A DNA stretch of 59,584 nucleotides. Source: Amyloporia xantha. Taxonomy: Eukaryota; Basidiomycota; Agaricomycetes; Polyporales; Adustoporiaceae. Positions 37,987 through 49,590 of the stretch are shown piece by piece. The translations under genes and the position numbers were made by a program. The notes beneath the pieces were generated by a model. That model saw only the letters and a program-made list of their open reading frames with translations, was not told where the DNA came from and searched no databases. Within the stretch, counting starts at the first letter, position 1. Each line of letters begins with the position of its first letter. The DNA is taken from positions 1 to 59,584 of the forward strand of contig JAYKKR010000058.1 of NCBI GenBank assembly GCA_036971615.1, written 5' to 3'.

Positions 37987-40900
37987 TTCGACTGCAGAAC
38001 CACCGCTGCCTCTTTACATTATATGGTCATCTTGACCAAATTCGGACTGTACAATCTCACCCCGGAAATGCCTTGGATTGTGAGTATTCACTCCCTCGCG
38101 GTATGCCGCAGACTCAGTACCTTACACAGATATCCTGCTCAGGCGATCAAACAATCCGTATCTAGAACAGCACATCACGAAACTGCATCAAGATCCTCAC
38201 TGGACACTCGCATTGCGTCATGTTCAGTTCCACCCTGAGGAGGACCAGACGATGCGCCTGTGGGACATCTCGGGGCTACAAAAGAGTCTCCAAAACATGG
38301 CTCCGGGTACCCTCGATACCTTCGTCACATTATCAACAGTCAAATCATGAGCTGGTTGTCTCTCGCGAGAGGACAAATCTGCCTACGAGTGGGATCTAAC
38401 AAAGCGTTCGGCGGCACAGACTTTGCAGAGAGAGAACGACCGTTCCTGGACCGTGCCACACATCCTGTGCTCAATCTCCTCGCTGCTGGCTTGTGACATT
38501 TCTTGGGGGTCGGACGTATGCGTAGGCCAAGAGAACGGACTGATCGTTCCAAAACTGAAACGCAGGCGCCTGGCATCTTCGATGCATAGCGACACGCTTT
38601 ACTATGTCCAGGACAAGTATGTTCGCTCGCACGACACGAATACTGGCTCCGACATTGGTCTATTGAGCGCGTGCAAGTTTGGCAGTCCATACGTTCCGTC
38701 GCGGACGCTCAGCTACAATCCTGCAGAGCGTGCTCACGTCCTCACAGTCAGCTCAGTTAACGGGTTGTTTGAGTTGACAGCGCTACCCACAAACACCGTT
38801 GGCAAGGTGAAGGACTCTTCGACGAATGGAAAGAGGGACAGGGGGTGCCCGCAACCGTCGTTGCGTGAAACAAGTTTGCAACGCTAAGCAAGACGACGCA
38901 GGTTGATACAATGTACTCCTTCAATACTTTGCTAATGCTACGCCGCCATGCGCAGCTCATTGAGGTCCAAGATTTCTCAAATTTGATTGTGAAGAGCATC
39001 AAGCCGCCAGTGCAGACGAATGAGATCTTCTAATGATGGGCTGCAGGTTTCATCCTGAGCTCTGCGACATCTATTCATTGTATGTCTTTCAGCAGCAGAA
39101 GAACATCGCCGCGATCACGAAGCTGCCTGTGAAACATGTTATATGGAGTAGCAGTGGGTCGCTGGCCACACTTTTGAGTAAACAGAGTGCGTAATGATCT
39201 TGACGAGCTGGAACTGACGGGCTGACTGGTATCTGACAATTGCCATTGCTAATAAGAACTTCTCGTAGTACGTGTTCATCCATGAGACAATCCGTATCAA
39301 TTCAGGCGCTTGTGACAGCGATGGCGTATTCTTCAACTCCGTACTCAAGCACATGCAGTACTATTTGGCGCAGGGGCGTGCACTCTCATTTTGAGCCCAT
39401 TACTTGCGTTCGATATCGATCACGACATCAGCTGCACTCTCGACAATCCCGTGCACCTCACACAAGTAAAGGGAAAGAGCGTATTTAGACTGGACAAGTC
39501 TGCGCGGCCACGCACCATCACGCTCAACCCCTCCTGGGTACCGACTGAAATTAGCTCTCCTGCACAACAGTCACGAGGAGATGTTGTACATCATCCGCAC
39601 CTATAATTTGCTAGGACAGAGCGTCAACGCGTGTCTGCAACAAGAAGGATTCCCAGAGAGGTGAGTGATCCTTCTTTTTCGGCGGTCACGGCATTCAAGA
39701 GGTTATCGTCAGCAGAGTAGAAACTTTGGTCGCTTGTCGACAGGAAGCACCGATAGGAAGTCGAAGATGCAAAAGATTGCCGACGTGCAGGGGCATCCGA
39801 TGTGACGATCCCATAACGCTCTCAACGCTGGTATTTTCATCGATCGAATCTACTGAGAGATATGAGACTTCGTGAGACATACATCACCTAGCAATTTTGA
39901 AGGGTTCGTCAATAATCTTCCACTCAAAAGGCTCCTTTGGTATATCTGAGACGGATGGATCGGGTGATGTCGCTTTGGAGGCTGTGGAAACGGCTAGTCT
40001 AACCGAGGCCAACGTTGACGGTGTCCCTTCCTCTGGCGCTTGGACCTGGAAGCCTCCACTCGCTGTTACACTTATCGTGAATCTGTCATGGTCTTCTAGA
40101 TCGGACACTTGCTAATGAACATCGGGAAGTCCCCCATGTCAAGGACCTCGACACTAACGGTGAAGCAGGAAGAGATATTAGATGGTGTGGAAGTTGAAGG
40201 TCCATGGGATCTCAATGCCGATCCTGACGAGACCTCACCGGAAGCAGACGAAGACGAAGAGCCAACAGAAGAGCACATGGTGTTAGGAGGCACTACATCT
40301 GTTGCTCGCGAGACGGAAGTTTGGGCACGGAATTCATCATTAGCTGGGGATCGTATCGTGGCAGGGGCATTTGACACTGGGCCGCAGGTTAGCCTACCTT
40401 CGCCTTCCTCAGATGTTTTACTGACAGTCAGTCAGCTTTTGACTCGCCAATTCGGATACGTCAACTTCTCTATTCTCAGACATTTATTCCTATCTGCATA
40501 CCGTTCTTCGCATGCGTAACTTTCACCTCTAGCATCGCTGCCTCCATTGCAGCTTCGTTTGATGCGTAAGACAGAAGTGTCTTCGCCTACTTGTATCCTA
40601 CCTGTGGCCGTGCGAACCTTGTAGTCGGTGCGTCAGGACCTTGCCGAAGGCTTCCGTCACCTGTCCGTTCTACGCGAGTTGCTGCTGGTCGCCGTCGCAT
40701 CTGATGATGTACCTCAGTCCCGCCATATATCTGTCAAAACGTTCTGTAACTGACTATCATCATTGTGGTAAGTGATGAGAGTTTATTATTTCCTGGGCGT
40801 TACTCTTGAAATTAAGCGGAGACGTACCATGTAGGTTAAACCTGACAACGTTCGTCGGAACCTCGAGCTTGCAGCATATTTCATGCACTATTAAATGCAG

Positions 40901-41340
40901 CCTGCGCACGTGCAGATAGCAGCACTACACGATACGATGGGAGTCTTCGCGAAATGATCACGTCTTAGCGGCAAGGTCCGCGCGATGCTCAGTCGCGACC
41001 TTACCATCGTAGCGCAGGTATGCTATGTTTGGTATTGAAATAATCTCGTCGACTGATTGTGGATTAATATCAAAGGTGTATTGCTGCTAGAGATCGGAAT
41101 CCGAGAAACGCGATCGAAAAATTACATAACGAATTCATGGAGTTCGAGACCTGTGCGGCCAGCTTTATGCCCATTTACGAGGGTTCTCCCTGCCTGTGCT
41201 GTCTATATACAAGTGCCGCACTCCTGTCCAAGTTCCAGGGAAGACTGGACCCCGTCATGGAGCCCACAGAAATTAGGACGCTGTTGTCAGGTCTGCATCT
41301 CGCCCCGAGACTACGAGACTTTGAGAGACTTCTGACGTAG
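37987..41340 (+). pseudogene. Coatomer subunit alpha (COPI), decayed near-complete copy
   Basis: Alpha-COP is the WD40-rich scaffold of the COPI coat for Golgi-to-ER transport. The reading starts in the WD40 propeller (LQNHRCLFTLYGHLDQIRTV, then GDQTIRI-stop-NSTSRNCIKILTGHSH). It continues through SDTLYYVQDKYVRSHDTNTG, FGSPYVPSRTLSYNPAERA, SNLIVKSIKPPVQTNEIF, LDKSARPRTITL and EEMLYIIRTYNLLGQSV. Then come GSTDRKSKMQKIADVQGHPM, ETASLTEANVDGVPSSGA, the acidic linker, [36 protein letters not shown], and the C-terminal cap EFETCAASFMPIYEGSP to TAG at 41340. The first 90 or so residues and about 80 residues after EGFPER are missing. A W-to-stop change in IRIW-like context, other stops and many frameshifts kill it. 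A GTGAGT donor at about 39661 hints at a retained intron. A functional copy must exist elsewhere. Confidence 0.93.
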
Positions 41341-43483
41341 CACTGTTACGGTGGCGTTGCTTGATAACTTATCAATGCACTGGACATTCCTCCAGCTGCA
41401 CCTGTACAGCTGGAAATGAAACATTTTTATCAAAACACTGTCATAATTTGTCTGCTCAAGAACTTCTCATCTATCTCAGACTATGAATGTGGCGGGTGCT
41501 TACAGACATGCCCCGGTAACATGCACCAACCCGTGAGGCGTATCCCGAAGTATGACCACAGAGTCGTTTCAGCAACGTGAAATCATTCCACTCTGCGGAG
41601 AGCAATGGCGTACGCATTCTCGACATTCAAGGGCTTCAGAGTAGGAGCTTCAAAACATGCCAAGCACGGAACCGCTCTCAGGTCAGTACAAAGCTGAGCT
41701 TGCTCTAGGGCGACTCCGAGGTGGAAAGAAAAGCGGAAACTTTCTGCGAAACCGTGTCGAGAACCCGACTTCGCAGGCTGTAGACTCCAAGGCTTGCGAG
41801 TCTATAAAGTGGTAGGGGTCGCGCGTCGGTGGCATGACACAATTACATATGGTATTGGACTATCATATCGGGATAAGCTCAATTTGCACCTTTCTTGCCA
41901 CGTCTTTCCCTTCCGAACATCGTGCATATTTCCTAGAACAGCACCACATATTCATGAAAAGATTGTCTCGCTGACAGTGTGTCATACTTGGCCGATGTCG
42001 AAAAAAAGGCGGATGAACGACGACGAATCATGGAATCGCAAACCGCCCACTGTCTCAACTCCATCGTCGAAGTGGATGGCAAGCTGATTGATCTGTGCTA
42101 TGAAATTGGATGAGAATCAGTAATCCCTTTCAATCATCTGAAAGGGCCAACGGGATAAGATGGTGGAAAACGATCTGCATCGAATGTCTCATGTCAAATA
42201 ATCAACTATGAGATCGAAAGTAGTCAAAGTAATGGGAAAATCATTTGACTTCGAATTCAGAACGATGCGAGCGATAGTGTTTTGCTCAGATGCTCCTGAA
42301 GACCAAGCGTCAAATTCATCGTCGGGACAAGAAGCTCGAAGAATGTTTGATCGAATATTCGAATCAAGATGGAATTCATTCGATCGTAGACGATTCGCGT
42401 GTTCGATCAACAAGAATATATTGTATGCCGTCTGTTTAATGGTGCAACTTGTAACTTTACGAGCAGAACAACTGTCTTGTCGGTGCAATCAGAATATAAT
42501 CGTTGCGTCGGGTCAAATGATTAAAGTAAGAACGAAGCTCACCTCCCGAAGGACTTTCCGATCGCATGCGCAGGCATCGCAAAGAATTATGTGTATTCAA
42601 TATTATTAAACCCTTCCATGCTGACAGACCAGTCTTCTCTCGGAGCGCAGCTTGATGTTCGGGTTCGGGGTCGGATTCGGATTCGACGGGGAAAGATGCT
42701 GACCTCCCCGGAAATGTTTTGAGAAACGTAGCTTCACTGTTTGAACATTTGAGGTCAGATAATCAAAGTATGGTGCTGCATACTATTCGCAGGGGATTGA
42801 AGGGGATTCCGTGATGATCAACCAGTACAGGCATAGGTAAGAATAGAACAAGTACGACGACCCAACGAGACTGCCGCTTATCGAAAATGCGGAAAGCAGG
42901 ATGAGTGAGCGTTATTCAGCATAATCAGAGTAGAGACGCTGATGCAAGATTAGGGCGAGAGCAAGGAAAATATCGAGACAGCGAGGACAGCGAGTCTGAA
43001 GCCAGGTCGGTTATTTGATTTCTCAAAGTTTATGCTCGATCGAACTTTGCCAGATGGAAAGCACGTGATAGGGTCGAAGCGCCAGAATGGATCAAACATG
43101 TGGTGTATTTTGAGATGCAAGCACGGGAGTAAGATCTCACATTAACTCTAACAGACGGTGCTATGTCTTCGGTTTGATCAAATACACGGAATTGGTACAC
43201 GTGTCTTGTATCGGTCAAATGGGATAGAATCACTAAAGGTCCGTCCGCAAGCTTCGTGTGAGATCGGGTTCAGTCTGTTGAACGCACGTAATTGAACAGT
43301 CCATTAACATTCGATCCTAGATACACTCATAGTAACAGCACTTTATCATCAGATTCAGCCTCGCTTGCAGGGCACAAACAGTAGGCCGCACGCAGCCTGA
43401 TCAGGAGCGGTCGGCGCGCTCAGTTCTCGTCATTGAGGTCATTGTCAGCCCTCTAATCGTCCAGTACGTCTTGTCGTGGCAGG
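41341..43483. other. No recognisable gene
   Basis: Two + frames (41794-42087 and 42208-42609) show no motif. The second lies over a TCGA-rich patch, listed separately. Near 42658-42705 there is a GGTTCGGGGTCGGATTC-like degenerate hexamer run. The end of the interval should contain the promoter of the V-ATPase relic. Confidence 0.45.
42180..42406. repeat. TCGA-rich patch
   Basis: Eight TCGA tetramers occur in 227 bp (starts at about 42180, 42214, 42251, 42336, 42351, 42360, 42380, 42403), many inside TTCGAATC or ATTCGATCG words. Fewer than one would be expected in sequence of even composition. Compare 12200-12790. Confidence 0.55.
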
Positions 43484-44814
43484 ATGGCGGACGACTATCC
43501 ATCTGCGTTTCGTCAGTAAACTCATCATGTTTATCTAAGCTGCGTGCTGAATGTATCTGCAGGCTCAGAGCACATGAGTTTGGTGCAGTTTCTCATACCA
43601 ACTGAAGTATCCCGTGATACCGTGGCAGAGCTAGGAGAACCCGATAATGTTCAGTTCAAAGACGCATGTTTCCCTACCCGATCCGTGAACATATTTAAGC
43701 GAGCGTTTTTTACAGTTGAGCCCCGATGTCAATCCCTTCCAACGTTCTTTCGTCGGTCGGATTCGCCACGTCGAAGAGATGGCTCGCCGAGTGAGATTGT
43801 TCACTACCGAAATCGAGAAGGAAAAAGACAAGATCCCTGTTAGGCATCTGTACGATTCCGCGCCTCTTCTTACTGTGCTGCGCAAACTATGGACGAACTG
43901 GACCTCAAGCTTAAGGAGTATGAGACCAGAGTGATACAGGTGCACGAAAGTCATCAATTTCTGTGCGAACGTACCAAGGAGCTCGGAGAGGCTTGTCATG
44001 TGCTACGAGAGACAGCGATATTTTTGAGAGGGTGCGTCCTTGGTCGAGTCTCAGGCGCAGGCATCATCATTTACAAAGCATCAATATCTTTCGCATGCTA
44101 TGGGTTATCAGCCTGAAGTCAGGAATTCCATGGATGAAATTTCTGCTCCATTACTGCAGCATGGTGACCGGGAAGCTCAATATGTAAGTGGAACTCAGTA
44201 TGACCTCGAGTTCGTCCCTCCTTCAAATCAGCGGTCTCATGTTGTTGACCTTAAATCTAGATTTGTGGCTGGCACCATAGATCGCGCACGCCTGCCTATG
44301 TTTGAGCGACTTCTATGGTGAACCTTTCGCGGTAGTCTCCATAAGAACCACACCGACATCGTGGAGCCGTTCGTCAACCCTGCCACCGGAGAAGGGACGC
44401 GCAAGATTGTATTCATCATCTTCGCACATGGTGATACGCTGCTGGCTATAGCAAGGTCGCCGAATCCATGGGCGCCACTCTATATTCGATCGACGCGAAC
44501 ATTGATAAGCGGGCCGAATCGATGCGTAAAGTTGCCGCACGCTTGAAGTATTCACAGATGGCCCCTTACAGTACCGGTGCTCATCGCCGAGCGGAGCTGC
44601 TCGAAATGGATGAGAGTATAGCGAGCTGGGTAGGTGTCGTACGGAAGGAGAAGCTTCTCTATGAGATCTTGAATCTATTCACCTACGACGTGCGCACAGG
44701 AAGACGCTTTTCGCAGAGGGATGGCGTCCCAGAAGGGACATTCCAGAGATTCAGTCCGCGCTCAAGCATGCTACGGTTGGTGAAAATACCTGTCTAGCCT
44801 CGTTCATGCACTGA
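43484..44814 (+). pseudogene. V-type ATPase subunit a, N-terminal half, decayed
   Basis: Subunit a anchors the V-ATPase stator and forms the proton channel. ATG at 43484 gives MADDYPSAFR. Intron 43516-43562 (GTAAAC...TGCAG) precedes SEHMSLVQFLIPTEVSRDTV. A second intron (43664-43715) joins VQFKD in phase to LSPDVNPFQRSFVGRIRHVE, though its donor reads GC. Further text: PVRHLYDSAPLLT, then in new frames AQTMDELDLKLKEYETR, ERTKELGEACHVLRETA, SAPLLQHGDREAQYVSG, FVAGTIDRARLPMFERLLW-stop, [48 protein letters not shown] and LLYEILNLFTYDVR, then DIPEIQSALKHAT. At least four frameshifts and one stop. The text then breaks off where the eIF2B-delta relic begins and resumes beyond it at about 46340. No membrane domain was found. 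Confidence 0.92.
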
Positions 44815-44834
44815 TAGCCTCGATTTGTCTAGAG

Positions 44835-44929
44835 GCATCAGGCCCCCCTCCCCCCTCCGTCCTCCACGTGCTGAGAGCAGCTGTTCTGCCCCAACACACG
44901 CTGCTCGGTTTTGTCATCTACTGCCAGCC
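44835..44929 (+). promoter_or_regulatory. CT-rich leader of the eIF2B-delta relic
   Basis: A pyrimidine-rich run (CCCCCCTCCCCCCTCCGTCC and following) directly precedes the ATG at 44930. This is the usual look of a fungal core promoter or 5' untranslated region. It suggests the eIF2B-delta copy arrived with its own upstream DNA. Confidence 0.5.
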
Positions 44930-46299
44930 ATGGCTCCTGCAGCCACTCTGGACACTCAGGTCCAACCCCAGAATGCGGAGCATTCTCACGCACCGCAGAA
45001 ATCTCAGAAACAGATGACCAAGGCGGAATGGCGCGAACTGCAACAGCGACAACGGGCGGCGAAAGCTGCTAAAGTACCCCCTGCACCAAACGGGATCAAT
45101 GGCAAGCAAGTGAATGGGAAGCAGGGACCAACTTCGTCATCCTCAAACACTCCCGCTCCGCGGAGAGCAAGCCGGGCAGCAGAAGCTATACCCGCTCGGT
45201 TTACGACCCCGTCGACAGCTACGACTACGAAAGATACGAAAGCAGTGCCCATTGCAACTGCAGACGCATCCGCAAACAAGACGCGCGGCCTGCGTATATT
45301 CGCTCATTTTGGTCTTCCAAAACCTGTCAGTATAGCCAAGGGCGAGATTCATCCGACAATCGCGCTCCAGGTCTCCGAGTTCAAGATTACAGGTGCAAAT
45401 CCACATAGTCACATTGACTGCATTCAAAACCGTTGTACAAGACTACTCACTCCACACCCCCAAACAACACGCGTTCCTGCCATCTAATGACACATTTGTC
45501 ACCGCAGATTAGCCATTTAGCTGCGGCTCGGCCTATGTCTGTGACAACGGGCAATTCCATCCGGCAGCTGAAGTTGTGAAATCAGTTGGTCGGACATTGA
45601 TCTGCCAGAACAGGACGCGAAGGATGCTCTCTAGAATAAGACCGATCATGACGTTCGCGATCGGGTTATCATGGCAGACCAAGTCATCTAAGATACCGCG
45701 GAGAATCAGATCAAAGACGGCGATGTGATACTCACCTATGCAAGATCATCAGTGGTTGAGAAGGCCTTGTTCGGTGCGCTTGAGGAAGGGCGAAATTTCT
45801 CGGTAATTGTCGTGGACTCGAGGCCCATGCTTGAAGGCATACGATTATTATCCATCGTTTCCTCCCCGGTATCCAATGTACATATCCACCCCTGCCAGCC
45901 CTGGATTCAGTCATTACCGAAGTATCGACAAATCTCGTTGGAGCGCATTCAATACACCTCAACGGGGCTGTGTTCTCTCGGGCAGGAACTGCTTTGGTCG
46001 CAATGATGATAAGACGGCATTCAGCCCCAGTAGTCGTGTGTTGCGGGACATTTTCTGAAGACGTGCAGCTTTACCAAGAACGAGCTAGCTCCGATTGGGG
46101 ACTTGTTTTCTTCATTCCCCTGACGAAACCCCGAGAATTGTTAAGACTCAAGAATCAACGGAACCCCGAGACTCTCAATCCTCTCTACGACCTAACGCCG
46201 CCCTCGTGTATGACCGTGCCAGTGGTGGTAACCGAGGTCGGCGTTATTCCACCCAACTCCATCAATTCCATACCTCTCGCGCTCGATAGGTTTCTGTGA
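44930..46299 (+). pseudogene. Translation initiation factor eIF2B subunit delta, decayed
   Basis: eIF2B is the guanine-nucleotide exchange factor for eIF2, and delta (yeast Gcd2) is a regulatory subunit. From ATG 44930 the frame gives MAPAATLDTQVQPQ and the basic helix MTKAEWRELQQRQRAAKAAK. It then gives LRIFAHFGLPKPVSIAKGEI and SEFKITGAN, followed in shifted frames by MTHLSPQISHLAAARPMSV, IRQLKL-stop, LPEQDAKDAL-stop, IKDGDVILTYARSSVVEK, FSVIVVDSRPMLEG, VFSRAGTALVAMM, PVVVCCGTF, LNPLYDLTPPSCMT and VVVTEVGVIPPNSINSIPLA. The stop is near 46299. About 456 codons' worth of DNA covers essentially the whole expected protein. At least two in-frame stops and several frameshifts make it non-functional. 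It lies inside the V-ATPase subunit a relic on the same strand. Confidence 0.92.
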
Positions 46300-46339
46300 C
46301 CATTTCCATGACTCCGTATCTTATTGCATCATGTTGTGG

Positions 46340-46465
46340 TCCCACTGTTCCCGTATCGTACGAACAAGACGCCCCGATCTTTATTCGCACAGATAAGTTC
46401 ACCAAGTATTTCCAGACGATCATGGGCGTATTGCCTCTTACCGAGAAGTCAGTCCCGTGGAATGC
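46340..46465 (+). pseudogene. V-type ATPase subunit a, continuation after the eIF2B-delta relic
   Basis: The reading VPVSYEQDAPIFIRTDKFTK, then YFQTIMG, shifting frame to RIASYREVSPV, matches the segment that in subunit a follows the N-terminal cytosolic region (RTNKFTxxFQxIxxxYGIASYxEVNP in the family). It directly continues the text that stops near 44780. After about 46465 the reading fades. The membrane domain with the essential arginine is not present. Confidence 0.8.
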
Positions 46466-47075
46466 ATCAAGAATTTCAGGCTGGGATGTTTGAGTCCTAC
46501 CATGGTGTCTGACTCGGAGAGGGATGCTGTTGCGCCTGGCTGAGTGGACCCTCCGTCCCGTTTGGTACCGTTCTAGTTCCAAAGCTGGTCACCGACGACA
46601 GCTCCTCCGCACAGCGTCAACACGACATTTCTTCACTTTGACTATCCATGTCCTGGCACTGCAATCTCATTAAATGCACTACTGCTCCCATCTTCGGTGT
46701 CGCCGCCCACTGGCCGCCCATATTCAACTTGCGCATGCTCTTCGTAGGCTAGTGTCTTCTTTCAGTGGCATGGCTGAGCTCTCAAGATGATGTGTACGCC
46801 TCTGCTCTACGGCTGTGCCAGCGCCATTCCATAGGAGATCAGCGTGCTATATGGGGGACCTTGTTCCCCTCATACCATCAGGCATATCTACTTCAACCAT
46901 TCAACGGATGCCACTTCACATCTCGATCAAATTCCTAGCGTCAGTAATTTCGAGTAAAAGTGGTCTTTCACCGGGGAATTAATTTTCATTGAAAGCCTCG
47001 AACGTCGTTAATACAAAGCAATCCAACTTCTGATTCTATAAGCCCTCCAAGTCAAGTCGCTGTATCAGAACAGGT
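46466..47075. other. No recognisable gene
   Basis: Pyrimidine-rich on + between about 46600 and 46760, possibly the promoter of the following F-box-like gene. No coding signal was found. Confidence 0.4.
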
Positions 47076-48581
47076 ATGAGATATTTCGATAATCTGCTTT
47101 CTGTAGAGTATCAACACTCACAGACAAAAGACGTCTATCGGTTGCTTCGTACGACGAGTAAATTTCTACCCCGCGACAGTCCACAAGGCAAAGTGCACAT
47201 CGGGGAATGTTCAAACAGGGATGTTGTGAATCTAAACAGGTGTGATGCTTCTGCAGGATCCGAAGTACGTGGACTTTGTTCGCCTGAGATGGGTCAGTAT
47301 GCTAGGACATGTTCACCTGACACCGGCTGCCCTCATCGTGGACCTCCTTGAGCAAGCTGTCGGTTAGAGGAAACCGCGCCTACCTCTTATGGATCGTCTC
47401 ATGGAAGAAAGTACTCGCATAGGGGACGTGGTGGCTGCGCTCCCGAATCTATCACATATTGCCTTGGGCGGTATCGGGTTGAAAACAGCCGCTGTACTGA
47501 ACAGACTATGCAGTGCTCCTCAATCGATCTCCCTATCATCGCCAGTACACGAGAACCTCGGTGAATTGCTTCGATGCATCTCCCCAATCGACAGCGTCCG
47601 GTCCATCGAATTCAAGTATTTCCCTCCTAAATACACCTTGCATTCTGTTGCCGAGTTGGTGTCCGAGATTTGTCTTTCCAAACAGTGGCCCAATATGACG
47701 TCTATCTCCCTCATCAACGACTTTCTTCCAATGGCCTTTCATGCGCATCTGTTTCCCAATATCCAGACGGTCATCATTAACTGTGCCAGCATGGATCGCG
47801 AGGCGAGGAACAATGATATCATGTGGTCCCACTTGTCTCATGTCATTGGGTTTCCCAATGACCTCCACTTCTCCGGTATAATGTGCCGCATGGACACGGT
47901 AGAGTTTTCTGATCTGATTGGTCTGAGCGATAGTTATATCAGGGAGCATGTGTTCCATGCAGTACGGAATTTAGATCCCGTCACTGTCGTTCTGGCTTTC
48001 AATGCTCGTAAACTTATCCATGACTCCCGATCTATCAATATAGATATCACCTTCTGGCAAAATCTCGTCAACGCTGGACAGAGACTGCAAAATCTCGTAG
48101 TAGTGATCTCTGGGACGGAGAAATGGCAACATCCTGACGGTCCTCTTGATCTCCCATCGTGGCTAGTGAGCACTTAGCTTCTTGCCTCATCCGCTCGTGG
48201 TTGACTTAGACGATGCAGGAATCATGCGTTTACACATCGAGCGTGACATGCATTCAGCACTGCTTCGACAAACGCCATTTCGTACATATTCTAGACGCTC
48301 GTAATACCGATGCGAGTTTCGCCGATGTCAAGACGGTACAGGGCTTCCCGGAACAATTCGCGAAGAGTATACCGTCGCTGGAGTACTTTTCGTTAGTGGA
48401 AGTCTCCTTGGCCGATTCGAAGCGTTCTGGTCTCAAGCTCCGAACATATGAGAAAGCCTTGTGGTGGAAGGCCACCAATGTGGAGGGGGCGCGAATAGCT
48501 CAAACGCTTTCTGCCGCAGAGGGAGGACGCGTCCATCAGATGCTCCTGGAGACAGGCAGCGCATCTTCTGGACAGAGCTAG
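47076..48581 (+). pseudogene. F-box/LRR-like hypothetical protein, decayed
   Basis: A long + frame at 47389-48177 (262 codons) reads as alternating hydrophobic strands and helices typical of leucine-rich repeats: DVVAALPNLSHIALGGIGLK, SPIDSVRSIEFKYFPP, NMTSISLINDFLPMAF and LFPNIQTVIINC. Upstream, YVDFVRLRWVSMLGHVHLTP sits in another frame, ending in a stop before the ATG at 47389. Downstream, after a stop at 48175-48177, the text resumes as FAKSIPSLEYFSLVEVSLAD and ALWWKATNVEGARIAQTLSA, a tail I remember from basidiomycete F-box families. The F-box itself was not identified, so the call rests on the repeat and tail regions. At least two breaks make it a probable pseudogene, although introns could explain one of them. 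Confidence 0.55.
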
Positions 48582-48675
48582 AGTACGGGTATGGATGCAC
48601 CCTGAGGATGCCGGTGTTGGACTATGATATGCTCTGCTAGTCTTGTCAACGGTGTCGGACTGCATAGACGTCGCG

Positions 48676-49590
48676 CGGCGGCGTCGGGAGGAGTCACCAC
48701 GGTCGTCGACATGCCGCTCAAATCGATCCCTCCGACCACGACGGTCTCCCACTTGGAGGAGAAGCGGCGAGCAGCTCGCGGGAAGTGCTGGATAGATGTC
48801 GCGTTCTGGGAGGGCGTTATACCTGGTAAGCAGGTGAGTACCCATCCACCTTCCATGTCTCCACCGGCGATACCCCTCCCTCCGCCTGCACATCGTCCAC
48901 CTCTACTCTGTGCTCGCGCTCCACCTCATCCGCGCCGCCAAGGCGTCCGGCCTCCCCCTGACCGTCGAGACCTGCTTTCACTACCTCTGCCTCTCCGCCG
49001 CGCAGATCCCGCACGGCCGCCCCGACTTCAAGTGCTGCCCGCCCATCCGCGAGGATGCGAACCGTGAGGAGCTGTGGGACGCGCTGCTGGACGGCACGGT
49101 CGACTGCGTGTTGCGCGACCACAGCCCGTGCGTCGCGGTGCTGAAGATGATGGACGAGGGGACGTCATGGGCGCGTGGGCCGGGATCAGCACGCTCGGGC
49201 TCGGGTTGAGCTTGCTGTGGACGGAGGGCAGCAAGCGCGGCGTGGGCATCGAGAGGATCATGGACTGCGTGTCTGGCAAGACTGCACGGCACGCTGCGCT
49301 CGATGACTGCAAGGGGCATATCAAGGTGGGCTACGATGTGGACCTGATCATTTGGGATCCCAAGGCAGAATTTACAGTGTGTACAAATCACTCACTGCTT
49401 GAAGAGCAACGCTGACGTTGGCCGCGTTCAACGGTGACGAAGGAATCGCTCAATTTCATAAATAAACTCACCCCTTACTTACGAAGGCCACCCTGTAGGT
49501 AGAGTTGAGAAAACTTACCTACGCGGAACACTGGTGTATGACGTTGCCAATGGGTTTGAAGGGTTGAAACCTGCTGGAGAGTTGCTTTGA
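48676..49590 (+). pseudogene. Allantoinase, 5'-truncated and internally deleted
   Basis: Allantoinase hydrolyses allantoin to allantoate in purine catabolism. The copy starts at [20 protein letters not shown] and [20 protein letters not shown]. It then passes over a deletion of about 60-80 residues to [48 protein letters not shown] and LLDGTVDCVLRDHSPCV (the family has SDHSPC, so Ser is replaced by Arg). A frameshift at a GGGG run (about 49158) leads to ISTLGLGLSLLWTEGSKRG and HIKVGYDVDLIIWDP. An intron follows whose acceptor seems mutated. Then come TVTKESLNFINKLTPY, a 4-bp TTAC duplication at 49474-49482, and VEKTYLRGTLVYDVANGFEG to TGA at 49590. The first metal-binding HxH region is missing, so it cannot be active. 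Confidence 0.93.

Noticed and set aside
37987..49590. Processed (reverse-transcribed) origin of the housekeeping pseudogenes
   Set aside because: In-phase introns are visible in the V-ATPase relic, a GTGAGT donor remains in the coatomer relic, and no poly(A) tracts or target duplications were seen.
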